The translations under genes and the position numbers were made by a program. A stretch of DNA of 64,000 bases from the NCBI GenBank assembly GCA_964036275.1, contig OZ038434.1, positions 22,929,879-22,993,878 on the forward strand, given 5' to 3'. Source of the DNA: Litoditis marina (lineage: Eukaryota > Nematoda > Chromadorea > Rhabditida > Rhabditidae). Below are positions 11,457 to 24,915 of the stretch, piece by piece. Under the pieces are notes generated by a model, which saw only the letters and a program-made list of their open reading frames with translations, searched no databases and was not told the origin of the DNA. How positions within the stretch are numbered: the first letter of the stretch is position 1; the number at the start of each line of letters is the position of its first letter.

Positions 11457-12825
11457 AGCTGGCAGACAGAAGACAAAAGAAGCAATTGTCCAGTCTAGAA
11501 TGTGTTGATTTTTTATGTATTCGAATAAAATCTTATCGTTTCTTGTATTTATCTCAGGTGCTCGAATTGATTCAGTTGTTCAAGAAGGAATCAAGTTGAA
11601 AAACGAGCGTTTTCATTCTAATCACTGACTTGGCAAGATTTGTTTCGATCTGAGCTGGTCTAGCGAGCTCGAAGTTCACTACAGTTAGTGTCATGGATCC
11701 GCAACTCTCCAGAGATTTCGCAAATATACCATAAACCCACATCCTAGTTGTACTTTGAACTTCAGCATGATCAAACTTCAAACAGAGATTACAAGCATCC
11801 CTCGTTTCAGTCTGCTTCGCCTGAAACGACCCAAATTATATCGTATCAGAGGAGGTGTCTGTCGATAACTATGTTTTGTGTGAAAATCCACCGTAAACGT
11901 ATCAAATCGCCGAACCGATAGGAAATTACATTAAAACTGGCAGTTTTCAATTTTAGTTCGTCTAAAATTACTAATCACTCACTTAAATGAATTATTCATG
12001 AGATATTCAAGTATTCATTAAAACTTTAATGACTTTGGTCAGTCGATACTGTACTCAAAATTCGAAATTCGCGCGCAATTACCCCAATCGTTGCGAGAGA
12101 ATTACGAACACATTTAATTTTTCCAGTTGAAACTGGGTTTTCAGAATTTCCATTTTATTCATATTTGTTAAATATTTTAACGATATTATCTCTATGTAAT
12201 GTTTACCAATTGTTTTCATTGAGTTCATGATTCGTAAAGAAACGAGTTTATGTATTCTAACACATTATTTAACTTTCAAATTAACGAGCTGCTAGTCACA
12301 TATTAATAAGTTTAGTTTCAGTTCAGTTGATTATTGGTGTACCAATCTGATATAAACCATTCAAAGTGTGACTTTTCGAGCTTGAGAACGGTTTTTGATC
12401 TTTTTGATTGAGCAAAAGCTGTAACTAGCTGTGTGTAACCATTCGTTTTTGTGTGTAACCATTCGTTTTTACTAAAAGAAACTCGATACAAGTAGTTTAT
12501 CGATACTCGGTACAATAACCAGCCCCGTTATTTCTCTACGTGCTTGTCCCTTCACGCATTAATTATGTAAGTATCCTGGAACATTGTTTGTTCATCCTCA
12601 CCAAGGCTTCGTTTTTGTTCACTTTTGAAGCTAGTGAAATCGGTTGGTTCTTCAGTTTGCTAAACTGGGACTCTTTGTTAAAAAGAGAAAATTAGTTCGC
12701 TGACTTTTAAATGTACAATATTAGCAGAAATATGCATTATTAGTCATTCCTATTGGTTTGGATCACTCTTCTATTGATAGCAACACAATCATCTCAATAC
12801 CTCTTTTCATTTTAATGTATTTCAG

Positions 12826-12919
12826 TCTTTCGCAAGGAGAGAGCTCTCTACGTGGTACGATCATCTATTTTATTTGGTCTGTGGGATATCTACGCTGTCT
12901 TCAAATCTTTCCAGAAAAG
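12826..12919 (+). other. Exon-like segment of an unassigned gene
   Basis: Flanked by a good acceptor (TATTTCAG) and a good donor (AAAAG|GTATGT) and open in all three frames, so its frame cannot be fixed. Possible partners are an exon ending at an AT|GTAAGT donor near 12568 and one starting after ATCTCAG at 13115. I recognise no protein family; it may be a small gene or chance. Confidence 0.25.
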
Positions 12920-13342
12920 GTATGTTATCGTACTTTAACGTGTTCCTCATTTTCAAATATTCAAATAATGTTCAAAAATTGTAAGCACCCGATTTTCTGA
13001 TCTGATCTCGCAACCAGACGTACCACTTTTCCTATGTGCCTCTGTCTGCCAATTTTCAATCTTCGACCTGTATCGTTCAGTTTTCCTTCAACTTCAAAGA
13101 TACTGTAATCTCAGTTTTTACCGTACTCCTGTGAAGTAGGCCGAATAGCCGGCAAAATCAATTAAACTAGCTTCCTTCTTGAAAGTATCGGGAATCTGTT
13201 TACTGTTTTCGAATCCTTTTGCTGCAACAATAGTGCTCAAGTTAAATTTCACCAAATATAATCGAAGAACGCGTTGTTCCGTAGAATAGTCGCACTTCAC
13301 TGCCTTCTAGCTACCTTTGCAACTGTCAGTAGTTAGTTTCAT

Positions 13343-13514
13343 CCATACACCAGTAAGTGTAAGGTCCGACTATTCGACGAAAATGAGTCCGTTTCAACTA
13401 CACGTGAAAATGATGACTTAGCATCAAAAAAAGACAAAGTATTTTGTCTTTTGGAGAAAAAATAGCGCGTTTTTCGATTTTTGCGATTATTGGGACAGTT
13501 TTACCGGGGTATGT
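13343..13514. mobile_element. Inverted-repeat element family B, intergenic copy
   Basis: Left end CATACACCAGTAAG..GGTCCGACTATTCG, right end ACAGTTTTACCGGGGTATG. Inner arms AAAAGACAAAGT/TTGTCTTTT suggest a full-length hairpin. Confidence 0.65.
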
Positions 13515-14161
13515 TGGTAATCGGTCGTATAGCTGTACCACCCGAGTATCCCCCAAATAGAGTGGGCAGAGCGGTCTCAGTTTGAGACATACCCAAAATG
13601 GTTGTGATTACCTGTGGCCCATACCATTGAAGTATGTATTTTGACCACAAAAACAGAAAGGAACCCGTTAAACGGCATGATTTTACGTTAAGCGAAGATT
13701 TTCGATGTTCGAAAAAATTGAGCCCATTTTCAGTTTTATATATATATATATATGTTTATTCATGAGCTTGTACAAAAAAAACACAAATCATGAAAAACTA
13801 GGACCCCTAAGGGGCAGAGCGGCAATACTCTACCTACAAACAAGGGGAACGTAAAATCGATTATGTTTCAGAAGAAAGCAGTCTGGTTGAGAGGTCACGA
13901 TTCCAACAAAACCATAACATAACAAAAATAGAGGGATGTGTATGTATAGTTTTGAAAAAAACCTCACTGCAGTTTGAAGAATGATTTCTGTGGGTTCTAA
14001 AATGGCTTCCCGCGCGACGTGAGAGCACAAAAATAGTGTACTTTTGAAGAGGGTACAGAGCAGCGAGAACATAACATTTAACAAAGTATCGTATTTGGTA
14101 TTTTTGTACAAATTCATGAATATATTCTGCATTTCCAGTGGAAACTAGTTTCTCTGTCTCA

Positions 14162-17100
14162 ATGGAGGACGATAATGTTCAAGATGAGATGGTCGTCATC
14201 AAACAAGAGGTCAGTTTACCAACTTTCTCATAGAGAAACATTGGCCTGTTTTCATCCTCCAGTAAATACGTGGGGCGGCTTTGTTATCCACAAAAATTGA
14301 TGAGAAATCGGGTGTTTTTCTGGGTAATCATACTACAATACTGGGTGCGTGGTATGGTTTTCACTAGTAAATACGACTATTGTGGAGATTAAGGTTCAAA
14401 ATCTTTGTTTAAAACAAAAACGGGTGATTCCTGGGAGCAATCAACAAACTTGTCCTTCATTTGCACCAGTTAGGTCATACACGATACACCGCCAAGGGCC
14501 TCTTATTCCTTTAAAACTTTCGCGACCCCTTCGTGTTTTTTCGTGTCGCGACCCCCCAAAACGGCGATATTCAACTAATTTCCGTACGATTATAGGTGAT
14601 TCTGTATGAAAATCGTTAGTTAACAGCTTGCGACCCCCTACTTTTCACAAGGATTTGTTCGCGACTCCCTCTTTTATGAGGGGCCTTGGCGGTGCATGAG
14701 TTAGGTGGTCCAATTAATTTTCACGTGCTATAGTATAGGCCTGTTTTGATGGTCGCAAAGCTGAGACGATTCCCAGCCACTTTTGTAGCTATTTGGATTT
14801 CGACGAGAGATTGCGCAGGTCAGAGAGACGCAGACGTCTGCACGTCTGCGCCCTCATAGACCTCCACACACCACACTCTCTCGCTTTTGTAGCTGGCCGA
14901 GAGCATTGCTCGGTAAAGTTGGGGTCACCTGTGTTCATACAATGTGTTGATTAATTTATTTCCGCCAAAACGAGAAAATTTGACTATTTCTCATGCTCAA
15001 TACTTAGGTTTTACGTGAGTAAGTGACTCTTTTCTGTCAAATATTTAGATCATCTTACTGGTGTGTGGGAAAATTAGAAGTGTTACTTATATATGTATTT
15101 TATGATTCTTCTTTTTCAGGTAGATAATGAAAATGACGGTTCAATGGCGGATGCCAGCAGCGAGACGGGTTAGTTATTTATGCTAAAAACTATTATTATC
15201 ACCCCCCCCACTAAGTGTACTTTGGTACTTTCAAGAATGGTACTTAGATAATACTCCGTTACCCCTTTTTCTTTCCTGAAACCCTAAGATTACGATTTAT
15301 GGCCAAGAAAGTGTATGCTGTCTTGTGGCCAAAATCGGAACAACTTGGTCCAAACTCGAAAGCGGTTCAAAATCATAGCGTTTAATAACGTAAAATCCGA
15401 AAGACGAGTCACATTCACATATTCTTAGTGTATGAAATATAAGGGGTGACGGGTGAAACAATGTTTGGGAAATGCAACTTCAATTTCGAATCTATTATTT
15501 CTTATCTATTGTTTTGATCACGCATTTTACCTGCTCAACAACTTCATTCATTCATTATCAATATTATACGTCGATAAATGATGTATAATATATATTATTC
15601 AATTATTTTTTCGTTTTTCATTATTGTTTGTTGGTTGCAGATAATGACATTGGCGATGCTGACATGGTGGACAACGAGGGGCGAGTCGCGCGCACCGGAC
15701 CGGATGGAGAAATCGAGGCCGACCTCGGGGACACCATCCGAAATTGTCAGTTTATCACATTTGTTCAATAAAAACGGCTTCGAGATGGCCAAATTTGGGA
15801 TAATGTGAATGTTTTTAACATATGAAATTATAAACCAAATATATAAAATTGGCTGTTTTTTGGAAATTCTTCTTTTCGGGTAAATTTGGGAAAAGAGACC
15901 AAAAAGGGAGGCTGATCTCGGGGACACCATCGGAAATTGTCAGTTTATCATATTTTCGAAAAAAAAACTGTAAAAAAATGGCTTTAAGATGGTAAAATTT
16001 GAGAAAATGTGACTAATTTGACCCCAAATATATATAATTGGTAGTCAATTTTTGAAAAGTTTCAAAACGTTCCCAGTTGTTGACAAAAAATGACCTCCTT
16101 TCGGTTTAATTTGGGAAAAGAGACCAAAAAGGGAGGCTGATCTCGCGGACAGCGTCGGCATTTGTCAGTTTATTCACTTTTTCGGGAAGTTGTCACTATT
16201 ATTCATCGTTGTTGACCCCAAAACTATCAAATTTCAATGGAAAACTGCGGAGATAGCATTGGGAATCATTGGTTATCCACATTTTCGAAAAAAATTCATT
16301 GTTTTTCACCAATTTCAACTCCAAAACCTTTTTATAACCCTTTTTCCCGAAATTCGCGGAAAGGGAGGTAGTTTTGCCATCTTTGTACTCTTCGGACAAG
16401 TTTCATAAAGAATGATCGTATGTGTTGTTTTATTTCTGTTTTTTCAGACGTCATTTTGAGGGAACTGGGTTCCGGAACATTTGCCAAAGTGTTCGCGGTC
16501 GAGGATTCTGCAAATGTTAGTTTATTAAATTCACTTAAATCACAGGTAAAATGGGTAAATTGCGGTGAGAAAAGTTATATAGTGGTATTATGGTATATAA
16601 ACGTCTGAAAACTATCATAAGCTCAGGAAAAAGGCTATTTGGAGTATGTTGTATGGTTCAGCCTGTTGTAAATTGTGAGTAGGTGTTTTACTCGATATTT
16701 CAATATGGTTGGTATTCCTGTAGTGAATGGTTCATATTGCTGGGGATTAAAGATCGTTTTCTGTGCACAACGCGCTTTTGGCCCATTTGTAAAGTATACC
16801 TTTCTTCTCTTCTACAAGTTGCAAGTTTCGAGATTTTCGGCTCAATCTCATTTTTTGGGTTTTCTAATCGTGGGGCGACTTTAGTGGATGTTGCATCAAA
16901 TCACCCGTTTTTCTTTCAATCGAGGGTTTGAACTACCCTATTTTCAACAATACGCGCATTTTACTGGTAAAAACCTAACATTACAACGTGTTTTTTCAGT
17001 TCATACCCAAGTAAAAAAACTGATTTTCATTACATTAATGTGGACAACAAAGTTTCGTTTTGTATGATTTCCCTTTTCAGCCAGCCGCCGGAGAATTGGC

Positions 17101-17617
17101 GTTGAAGGTGGTGCGAGCCCATCTGGACTACAGTACCCCGTCGAGAAGGGAGGCAGCCATGCTGCGCCGGCTGAACACACATCATCCCCAGAAGGCCAGG
17201 TGAGAAACATGCATACACCAGTAAAACTGGCAGAATGTAGCCACAAAAATACTGAAACAGTTTTTCGTGAATTACGGGATAACTGGCCTTTTTTTCCATG
17301 CGAACTCAGGAATTTTTCACGGATATCGATCTAAAAAAAACCATTTTTTGTTTGTGGTACAGTCACACCTCTCTGGTTATGCACGGGTGCGATACCACGG
17401 TTATCTAGTCGGGGATTCCAAACGTGACTGAAAGGTCCTATAACGTTTCCAAAATGTGTGGGATTGTAGGATAATTACCTTGGCTACGTGTGTATACTCG
17501 TTAAACGCTCAGATCTTTTCTTTCTCTCTCTCTTTAGATTCTCACGCATTGAGCGTGTAAGTTAATTAAAGCTTACTACCTCACCGTTTACTTCTATAAA
17601 ATCTCTAAATTTTGATG

Positions 17618-17652
<35 letters not shown>

Positions 17653-17655
17653 CTC

Positions 17656-17710
<55 letters not shown>

Positions 17711-17775
17711 ATATTCCTCCGTCTTTTTCCCATCTTCTGCCCTACTAATTTTTCTCCCTACTTCGTCCCCCTCCC

Positions 17776-17844
<69 letters not shown>

Positions 17845-20800
17845 CTCTGATTGTTTTCTTTTTCAGATTCATCGTTCCTTTGCTGAGAGAGTTCGACTTC
17901 TCGCAACACCATTGCATGCTGTTCCCTGTGTTCGGTTTGGATGTTGTAGCATTCATGGTTAGTTTACGCGTTTATCGTATCCTTAGTGAAATGTAGAGAT
18001 TATACGAATTGTAGTTTGATCTGAAAGTGCAGCTGAGATAGGTTGGTAAGTTATTACGACTGTATAACATATGGGGTGCAAACTACCAAGTACGTTCACG
18101 TTTACGTAAAAAGTATGAATGGAGCACAACACGAGTTTTTCTCTTACAGGATCGTTTAGCAAACAAACAAACAAACGACATGTTGATTAATACCCTTTCC
18201 AAACACCAGTAAGGTCCGACCTTAGCGACAAAAAGTAGTTCGTTTCAGATAAGAACACGTGTAGATTTATGATTTTTCCATCAAAAGGAGACCGATTTTT
18301 TTGTTTTCGGCAAGAAATTGGTCCGTTTTTCCGACTATTCGGACAATTTCACTGGTGTATGACTGTTCCGGTTACAGGATCGAAACGGCGGCCGGGGTTT
18401 TCCGGTGGATCAGGTGAGGCGGATGGCCTTCGATGTGCTGAGTGGTCTGGAGTATCTCCACTCGTTGGGTATCGTGCACACGGACATGAAACCGGAGAAC
18501 GTGTTGTTCCGGAATGACCGGTTTCGCACGGAGAGAAGGGACGATGGAGAGGTGGGCGGATTACTCATCAAATAAAAAAGAAATATGGGCTAGATAGCCC
18601 GGCAAAAGTAACTATTTCTCTTGTTTATCGCGTTCAAAGAAGGTTTTGCTTCTAAAACCGTTGCCGGATGAAACGAAGGGGAGATGGGCCTCTCATTTAT
18701 GTGTATACACCAGTGAGGTCCGACTATTCGATAAGAATTAGTCCGTTTTTTTTAGATTTAAACGTGAAGGTCAAAGTAGACCGATTCTTTGTTTTCGGCA
18801 AAAAGTAGCCCGTTTTGCAATTTTCCTGGCTATTCGGACAATTATACTGGGGTATGGGGTGTGGGCTCGTTACCTAGTTTCCGTATTACGTTGATGAATA
18901 TGAATAAATTATAAATCTAAAAATACCGAGACTTTGTATGTAAGAAGCAAGAGATAAGATAGATTACATGTGGAAACTGCCTATTTTTTTCAATATTCGG
19001 GGTCGCGAGTTAAAAACCAGCTAATTTCATGCAAAACTGATGAATTTCAAACCGAAAATTGATGAAATACCCTTGGCGGTGTATGATTAGGGTGAATGTT
19101 TACCGATAGCCAACAACTGGAATCAGTCAATACATATACTATTCATGAGCCACTCACCGGCAATCCAACAATGACTGTGTATATGTTTCAGGAGGTGTAT
19201 CTCCTGGATGAGGCATCCGTCGTGATCTGTGATCTAAATTCGGCGGTCAATACCGCGGTTGACACGATGCCGGCTGGCACCATCCAGACGCTCAACTACA
19301 GGGCGCCCGAAGTGATTTTCGGTTGGTTCAAACTACATTTCATACGGGAGACACAGCAGTTGATTGAAAATCGGGCATACACGATTAAGGTCCGACTATT
19401 CGATGGAAAATAGTTCGTTTCCAGATTAACACACGTGAAAATTGATGATTTTGCATCAAAAGTAGACCAATTGTCTTCTTTTCGGCGAAAAGTAGCCGGT
19501 TGTTCAATTTTGTATGGCTATTCGGACAAGTTCACTGTGGTATGGTTAATTGAATATAATGTGTTTTGTGGTAACCAATTACAACACCTAGTCACCGAAA
19601 ACGAGAACATTCGTCTAGTTTTTCATGCAAAATTATCAATTTTCATGTGTTCAAGCTAAAAACGGACTACTTCCGTTGGATAGTCAGCCCTTACTGGTGT
19701 ATTAGAAAAACAAGATTTCAATGTTATTGTATTATTAAAGTACAAGTTAATGGACTAATATTTTGAAAAAATGTTATAATGAACAATAAATTTAACAATT
19801 TTGAACTTTTATGTTCGGTGAATTCTATATGTAACCGGGCTTTTTGGTAACCTAACCGGTTTTTTTGGTAACCTTTTTCCGCTTACCTCGATAGATAACC
19901 GGTCGGGAACACGGGAACCGAAAATGAAAAACTGGTTACCTGTTTTTCCAACGCAAAGTATGTTATGTTCACGTTTGCTTGTTGCAGACCTGGAAAGAGG
20001 GTGTCCGATGGACGTTTGGTCGGCCGCCTGTCTGCTCTACGAAGTGATGTGGGGCACCATCATGTTCGGTACGTTCTCAGTCTTTTCCTCTGTTTTCGGC
20101 CTTTTCGGGTAACTTTTAAACAAAGACGATTATGTGGTCCAATCGCAGCGCTGCAGTCCTTTAAACTGCAATACATTTTTCAAATGCAGTTTAAAGGACC
20201 GTTGACACGGGCTTGGTCCACATAATCGTCCTACTTTAATATACATCGCCAAGGATCTCTTATCAGCTGTAAATTGTTCGCGACCCCTCCTCAATTCGAA
20301 GAGGTGTCAATAGCGGCGGGTCGCGGGTTTTTACCGATTTCCCGTTCACCGATTTCGATTTCGTAGAAAATTCGTTCGGTTTCAACTCGGAATCCCAAAA
20401 AAGATTGCAACTCTTTATATCATAAGAGCACTTGGCGGTGTATGCATTATCATAGCTGTTTTGGAAAGGTCTCAGCTACAGACTGATTCTTGTTAACGTA
20501 ATATTTTCAACCATTGGGTCAAAAATTCCGGTGATATCATTATTACCATTTATCAAAAAGATGGTTAGACATATAATTCACTTTTTTTTCGGGTTACATC
20601 CACAAATTTTTTATTAGTAATTATTATCACCCAACCCAAAAATGCGCGAGAAAGATAAAACTTGTATTGTATCTGTTTTGTATTGTAAACACTCAGTCAA
20701 TTACTTTTCTGTTACTTTTCGGATTATACTAAGGGCCATACGTGACGCGATTTTGTTGCCTACAAAAATTGATTGAAAATCGGGGGTTTTATCTGGGTGG

Positions 20801-22469
20801 GTATAAACCTATAAACTATAGAACTGGATTTCTGGATGGGTAGTGACGTTTTCACCAGTGAAGATGACTATTGTTGAACCGTTGGTGGTTTCTAATCTTG
20901 ATCTAATGGAAACCGGGTGCTCCAATAAACCAACCACCAAAGTTGTCTCATGTTTGTACTGACCATATTAGTGTTTTTTCATATTGCTTCTTAGTAGGCA
21001 CCAGGAAAAACTCTATCAGACACATAACTCATTGCTAGAAAAACCCATTGAGAATGAAAACTCAATTACTTGTATGTTGTATGTAGTCGTATTTTCAAGA
21101 ATTACAAGAAAGTTGAGAGTTTGTCTCTGCTTGTTGCAACGGTTGTGTACTTGATGAGATTCACCTATTAAAGAAGGACGATTATGTGGTCCAATGGCAA
21201 CGCTTCAGTCCTTTAAACCGCAATACATTCTTCAATTGCAGTTTAAGGGACCGTTGGCACGGGATTGGTCCACATAATCGTCCTACTTTAATGAGATATA
21301 CTTTAATGAGTTTTTATTTTTCAATGGGTTATTCTGGTTGCCTATTAGTATTATCATTGCAGACTCGGTCGACGATGACAACACCATGCCGTCCCGACTG
21401 CGCCATCTGGCGCTCATCCACCGAACGTTGGCTGAGAGGAGCATGGACCCCTACTGCGACTCGTTGACATTGTGAGCTCTTTTACAGCTAGTTTGTCCAG
21501 GTTTTGTAGTTTGAACTCGACACACGTCATTGTTTAAGAGTTTCGAGCTAACAGCCTGGGACCTGTAGTGCGACTCGCTGACAGTGTGAGCTCTTTCACA
21601 GCTAGTTTTTTTTTGGGTCTGGTAGTTTGAACTCTGTGCCTTTTACGGTTGATATAGACATTATGCAATTGTAAAAAACTGATACCCTAATTTTTCAGTC
21701 CTGATTTTTCAAATTTCAGTCTGCCGCGCCATTTGACGACGGTTTTCTTGAATGTTCTGGTTGAATTGGAGATGGAGGATCTTGCTGACAGTCGCAAGCC
21801 CTGGGAGCAACTGGACGGAGTGGAGGTGACTTTATTCGGAAGAATGCTACCTCAAATTAGGCCCCGCCTTTTTTTCCCAGTCTATAATGGTACTATTCTA
21901 CAAAAAGAAGGCGGTTCTCAACTGACCAAATTTTCACGTATTGGCCAGAAATAGCTGTTTCATTTTATGAATTATGGTGACTCTTCGGACAAGGTTACTG
22001 GTATAGGACTGTTTCAGCTTGACATATAACAATAGCGTCACACTATTCTATGAAACGGGATGTTGTTTCTCGATTAGCATACATCAGCGTTTTGTGATTT
22101 TGCATCAAAATCGTTCCGAGTTTGGTGAAAACAGCCGTCTTTTTAAGAGCGTTTTCTGGGATGCCAACCGAGTTTGAGCAAAATCCTCCTAGTTTTGCGA
22201 AAATGATGTCTTTTTGGCAGTTATCCGGCCTCACAGCCATGATTTCTCAGGTGAATTGTATATGTGACCGGTTAGGTTACCAAAAAAAAACCGTTTTACA
22301 TATAGAATCTGCCGATTTCTCAACTGTGGAGTCAATTTCAACGGTTTTTTTCTCTTTCCAGAAGCGCAACTTCGACGCTCTTCTTCGTTCGATGTTGTTG
22401 GTTGACCCGGATGTTCGGGCAACGGCCGGTGACGCCCTCAAGTCCCGGTTCCTGGAGCAATTATCGTGA
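14162..22469 (+). CDS. SRPK/LAMMER-like protein kinase, 395 codons
   Basis: Twelve exons: 14162-14209, 15120-15168, 15641-15745, 16448-16515, 17081-17199, 17867-17957, 18378-18551, 19192-19321, 19988-20068, 21363-21471, 21720-21825 and 22362-22469. All junctions are canonical and the frame closes exactly. An acceptor-like ATTTCCAG lies 23 nt before the ATG. After an acidic 65-residue N-terminus come the glycine loop GSGTFAKVF (about residue 76), LALKVV with the ATP-anchoring Lys, catalytic loop HTDMKPEN (about 198), DLN in place of DFG, T-loop GTIQTLNYRAPEV, DVWS and a final DPDVRATAGDAL. The HTD catalytic loop and the QT-x-YR T-loop are typical of SRPK and CLK kinases. The long SRPK spacer is absent. 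Key catalytic residues (Lys, both Asp) are present, so activity is plausible; the DLN motif is unusual. Confidence 0.87.
14478..14700. mobile_element. Inverted-repeat element family H, copy 1
   Basis: Arms GATACACCGCCAAGGGCCTC and GGGGCCTTGGCGGTGCAT, with internal GCGACCCC motifs. It lies in kinase intron 1. Confidence 0.65.
15716..16167 (+). repeat. Tandem triplication covering the 3' end of kinase exon 3
   Basis: The exon end and donor (15716-15750) recur at 15908-15942 and 16133-16167 with a few changes, keeping T|GTCAGT. Flanking intron sequence is also repeated (GGGAAAAGAGACCAAAAAGG before both extra copies). Periods are about 192 and 225 bp. Confidence 0.8.
17616..17710 (+). repeat. 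CT microsatellite in the kinase intron
   Basis: About 95 bp of CT repeat with rare CG interruptions. Confidence 0.95.
17775..17847 (+). repeat. CT microsatellite next to the kinase exon 6 acceptor
   Basis: CT repeat ending about 20 bp before the TTTTTCAG acceptor at 17866, where it may extend the polypyrimidine tract. Confidence 0.95.
18201..18362. mobile_element. Family B element in the kinase intron before exon 7
   Basis: CACCAGTAAGGTCCGAC left end and GGACAATTTCACTGGTGTAT right end. It finishes 16 bp before the exon 7 acceptor. Further copies in the same gene are at about 18702-18856 and 19383-19545. Confidence 0.65.
20117..20240. mobile_element. Palindromic element family A, copy 2
   Basis: Same outer and inner arms as copy 1. 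It lies in the kinase intron after exon 19988-20068 and directly abuts a family H element starting at 20241. Confidence 0.75.
20241..20446. mobile_element. Inverted-repeat element family H, copy 2
   Basis: Arms ATACATCGCCAAGG and CTTGGCGGTGTAT with a GCGACCCC motif. It abuts a family A element. A lone arm of the same family is near 19070-19088. Confidence 0.65.
21169..21292. mobile_element. Palindromic element family A, copy 3
   Basis: Second family A copy in the same kinase intron, 1 kb downstream of copy 2, with the same arms. Confidence 0.75.
21446..21635 (+). repeat. Tandem duplication covering the 3' end of kinase exon 10
   Basis: The exon end with donor (GCGACTCG..GTGAGCTCTT) and about 50 bp of intron up to GTAGTTTGAACTC recur about 110 bp downstream. 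The second copy keeps a GTGAGC donor-like site. Confidence 0.8.
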
Positions 22470-24915
22470 GGTGTCCATAAAAATCAGTTTAAAATTAGGT
22501 GTTCTTTCGGAATAACCAAAAACTACTACCAAAAACTACAATCTTAATCTGTTGGTTTTCATAGAAATCTACAAAATTACCGGTATCTTATTCAGTGTTT
22601 CTCATTTTTTGTTCGCCATATGCCTATTTTTGTGTCATGCCATTATTGATTTGTTATTGAATAGCGTTATTCATAATTTATGTTGTTTTGTGTGTTTTTT
22701 GGTCCTTGAAATGAATGTAGAAAGTCGACTGTTGTACTAGTCACCGCACAGTTTGGTTGTAAACCAGTTGAACATTACCTACCCTCTATTCTCTCTATTT
22801 CCTACAAAACTTAAGTTCAAGCCAACAAGGCCAATGTTACTTGTGGCCAATTACACAAGGAACCCGGTTTTTCTTCAACCGTATCAGGTAGTCTTAACCG
22901 TACTACCTGGTTAACCCTTTTGTTAACCCCTGGTTAACCCTCTTTTACAATGTCTTTTGTGGTTAACAAGTGGTTAACCAAGTAACTCGGTTGATGGTTA
23001 ACTGCTAGGGTTAACAAAATACCAGGTTAAATAAAGAATTCGCCGTTACTTGTGACTGGCTCCAAATGTATCCATCAAAAATGAAATGTAGAGCAGATGC
23101 TACATGAAAAAGCTGTTCGCGTGTACGTTTTTCGAAATTGCATTCGAGTGTGTGATCTATATGCTTTTGTTCTGCTAACTCGACCACATTGAACCTTTGG
23201 AAAGCTAAGAATACTGAGTATTTTATAAGCAACAAACGGTCATATACTTCTCTCCTCATGTTTTCCACGTTTTCCCACGTGATTTTAGTAAGTATCGTAA
23301 AGGTTGACTGAATTGACTCTACCGCACGTTGTTTAGTCACAGGTCTGAGCCGGCCGCGGCCCTTAGCCCCGCCTCCAAAACCGTGCGCCTATGTGCTCTT
23401 ATTCCGCAATTTGCATGCTATCAATCACTAAAATCGTTTAAACTTGCAATGCCACATGCATTTTTTAGTGAAATGACGTTTAAACGGACAAAATAACCTG
23501 TTTCAATAATTTTATATCTACATAAATCCGTTTTCCGCATATTATGAGAATGTTTACTGAATCGATTAAGTGTGGTGACTCACCGTTTCGTTCGTACATC
23601 AAGCGGTTGTGGGATTTATTCAATTCATTTGGCTAAATATACCTCGTTTTAAATTTATTATTATTGTAAGTGTAAAGGTCATTAGGAATATATTGAAGTT
23701 GGCGGAGTTTCAGTCCGAAGTACTTGGCTTCTTTCTAGTTTTCATGATCGATCACCTGACATTTATTTCGTTTATTGAGCCTGCACTAAATGTATTCGTT
23801 GCAAGCGTCGGATAGAAGAACAGACAACTTTACTGTCGGAACTGAGAAAAGGAAGTCTTACAACTAAAAGAACATCAAGAGTTCAATTCTTTGCGAAAAG
23901 TTGTTTGCATGTTTGCCTACTAACGAACCGAGTTGTCATTGTTCAATGTGAACCTTTTGCGGCTAGTCCAAGTTAGTTTCTATTTCATTTGAAAGTTAAT
24001 AGGTCGTGCTTTCGTTTTTTGAAGGAACACGTATACTTATCATTGGAATACGATACGACCAACTTCATGATTATGCATAAAACATGTTAAATCGTTTCAC
24101 TGAAGAACGTTGGAAAGTACTTGATGTTGGTGTTATCAATTGCTCAATTGCGCTGGCCTTTCAGACAAATTAGTAAAGTTCGATAGTTCGAGTTCTATAT
24201 TTCGTTCAACTTCAATCAGAAAGTTCTCGCATGTCGCATAATTTAATTAAATCGGCTAGTTTTACTAGAAATGTCGATCTAATGCATTCTCCTTTCGTTT
24301 CCAAATGGATGAGATACTCGTTTTTCAAAGATAGTCAGACGTTGCTGGGTCGTTCATATTTATATATTCGTTTTCTTGTTGCATATTTCGCGTAAAGATA
24401 GGTTGCTACGCGACCAAAACGGGCTTTCCCGGTGTTGAAAAAGTGTATAGTTTATTCTTTGTAAAAGTGGAAAAAAAACAGCTTTATTTTTCTCTAATAT
24501 CGAGAAAAATGGTCAGTTTCTAATGCAAAATCACTGCTTTTCACGTATTGCGAAAATAGATTTATTTTTGTAGAATAGTCACATCGTACCTGTGTGGGGC
24601 CTTTGTTGATGGCTGAATCTGAATTTTAGTAAGCAAATTCACTAATTACCATGATTTTGCTTTAAAAGCGTAGCTAGGGGAAATCTCTATCATTTATTTT
24701 CATTGGTGCTTCTTCTTTTAATGTTCATGATAGTTTCTCCCTCTCCCTCTCTCTAAGCGTGTGTTTCTGTTGTTTTTTTTAGTATTTCGCTTGCTTTCGG
24801 AAAAGTATATATACTACATTCTCCAATTCTCCCGCTACGTTTTGGCCTAGTGTTTTATTTTTGTGCAAGTCCGTTCATTTCATAACTTTCTTTTCAGACT
24901 TCAGTAACTTCTGAA
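22470..24915. other. Intergenic between the kinase and RNF19-like genes
   Basis: Contains a GGTTAAC-rich family C element (22845-23044), AT-rich sequence and a short CT tract near 24727-24755 ahead of the RNF19-like start. No further exon could be supported. Confidence 0.5.
22845..23044. mobile_element. GGTTAAC-rich inverted-repeat element family C, copy 1
   Basis: Outer arms GGCCAATT..AAGGAACCCGG and CCAGGTTAAATAAAGAATTCGCC, filled with many GGTTAAC/GTTAACC units in both orientations. Confidence 0.65.

Larger units (their letters stand above)
11457..14161. other. Intergenic before the kinase, with possible orphan exons
   Basis: Contains a family B element (about 13343-13514), a TA run near 13738-13753 and a repeat with the motif AAACTAGGACCCCTAAGG (13735-13870) that recurs in degenerate form at about 34965-35085. 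An exon-like segment at 12826-12919 is described separately. Confidence 0.45.

Noticed and set aside
22552..22740. Hydrophobic open frame after the kinase stop
   Set aside because: AT-rich sequence with no splice signals or family match; more likely kinase 3' UTR.
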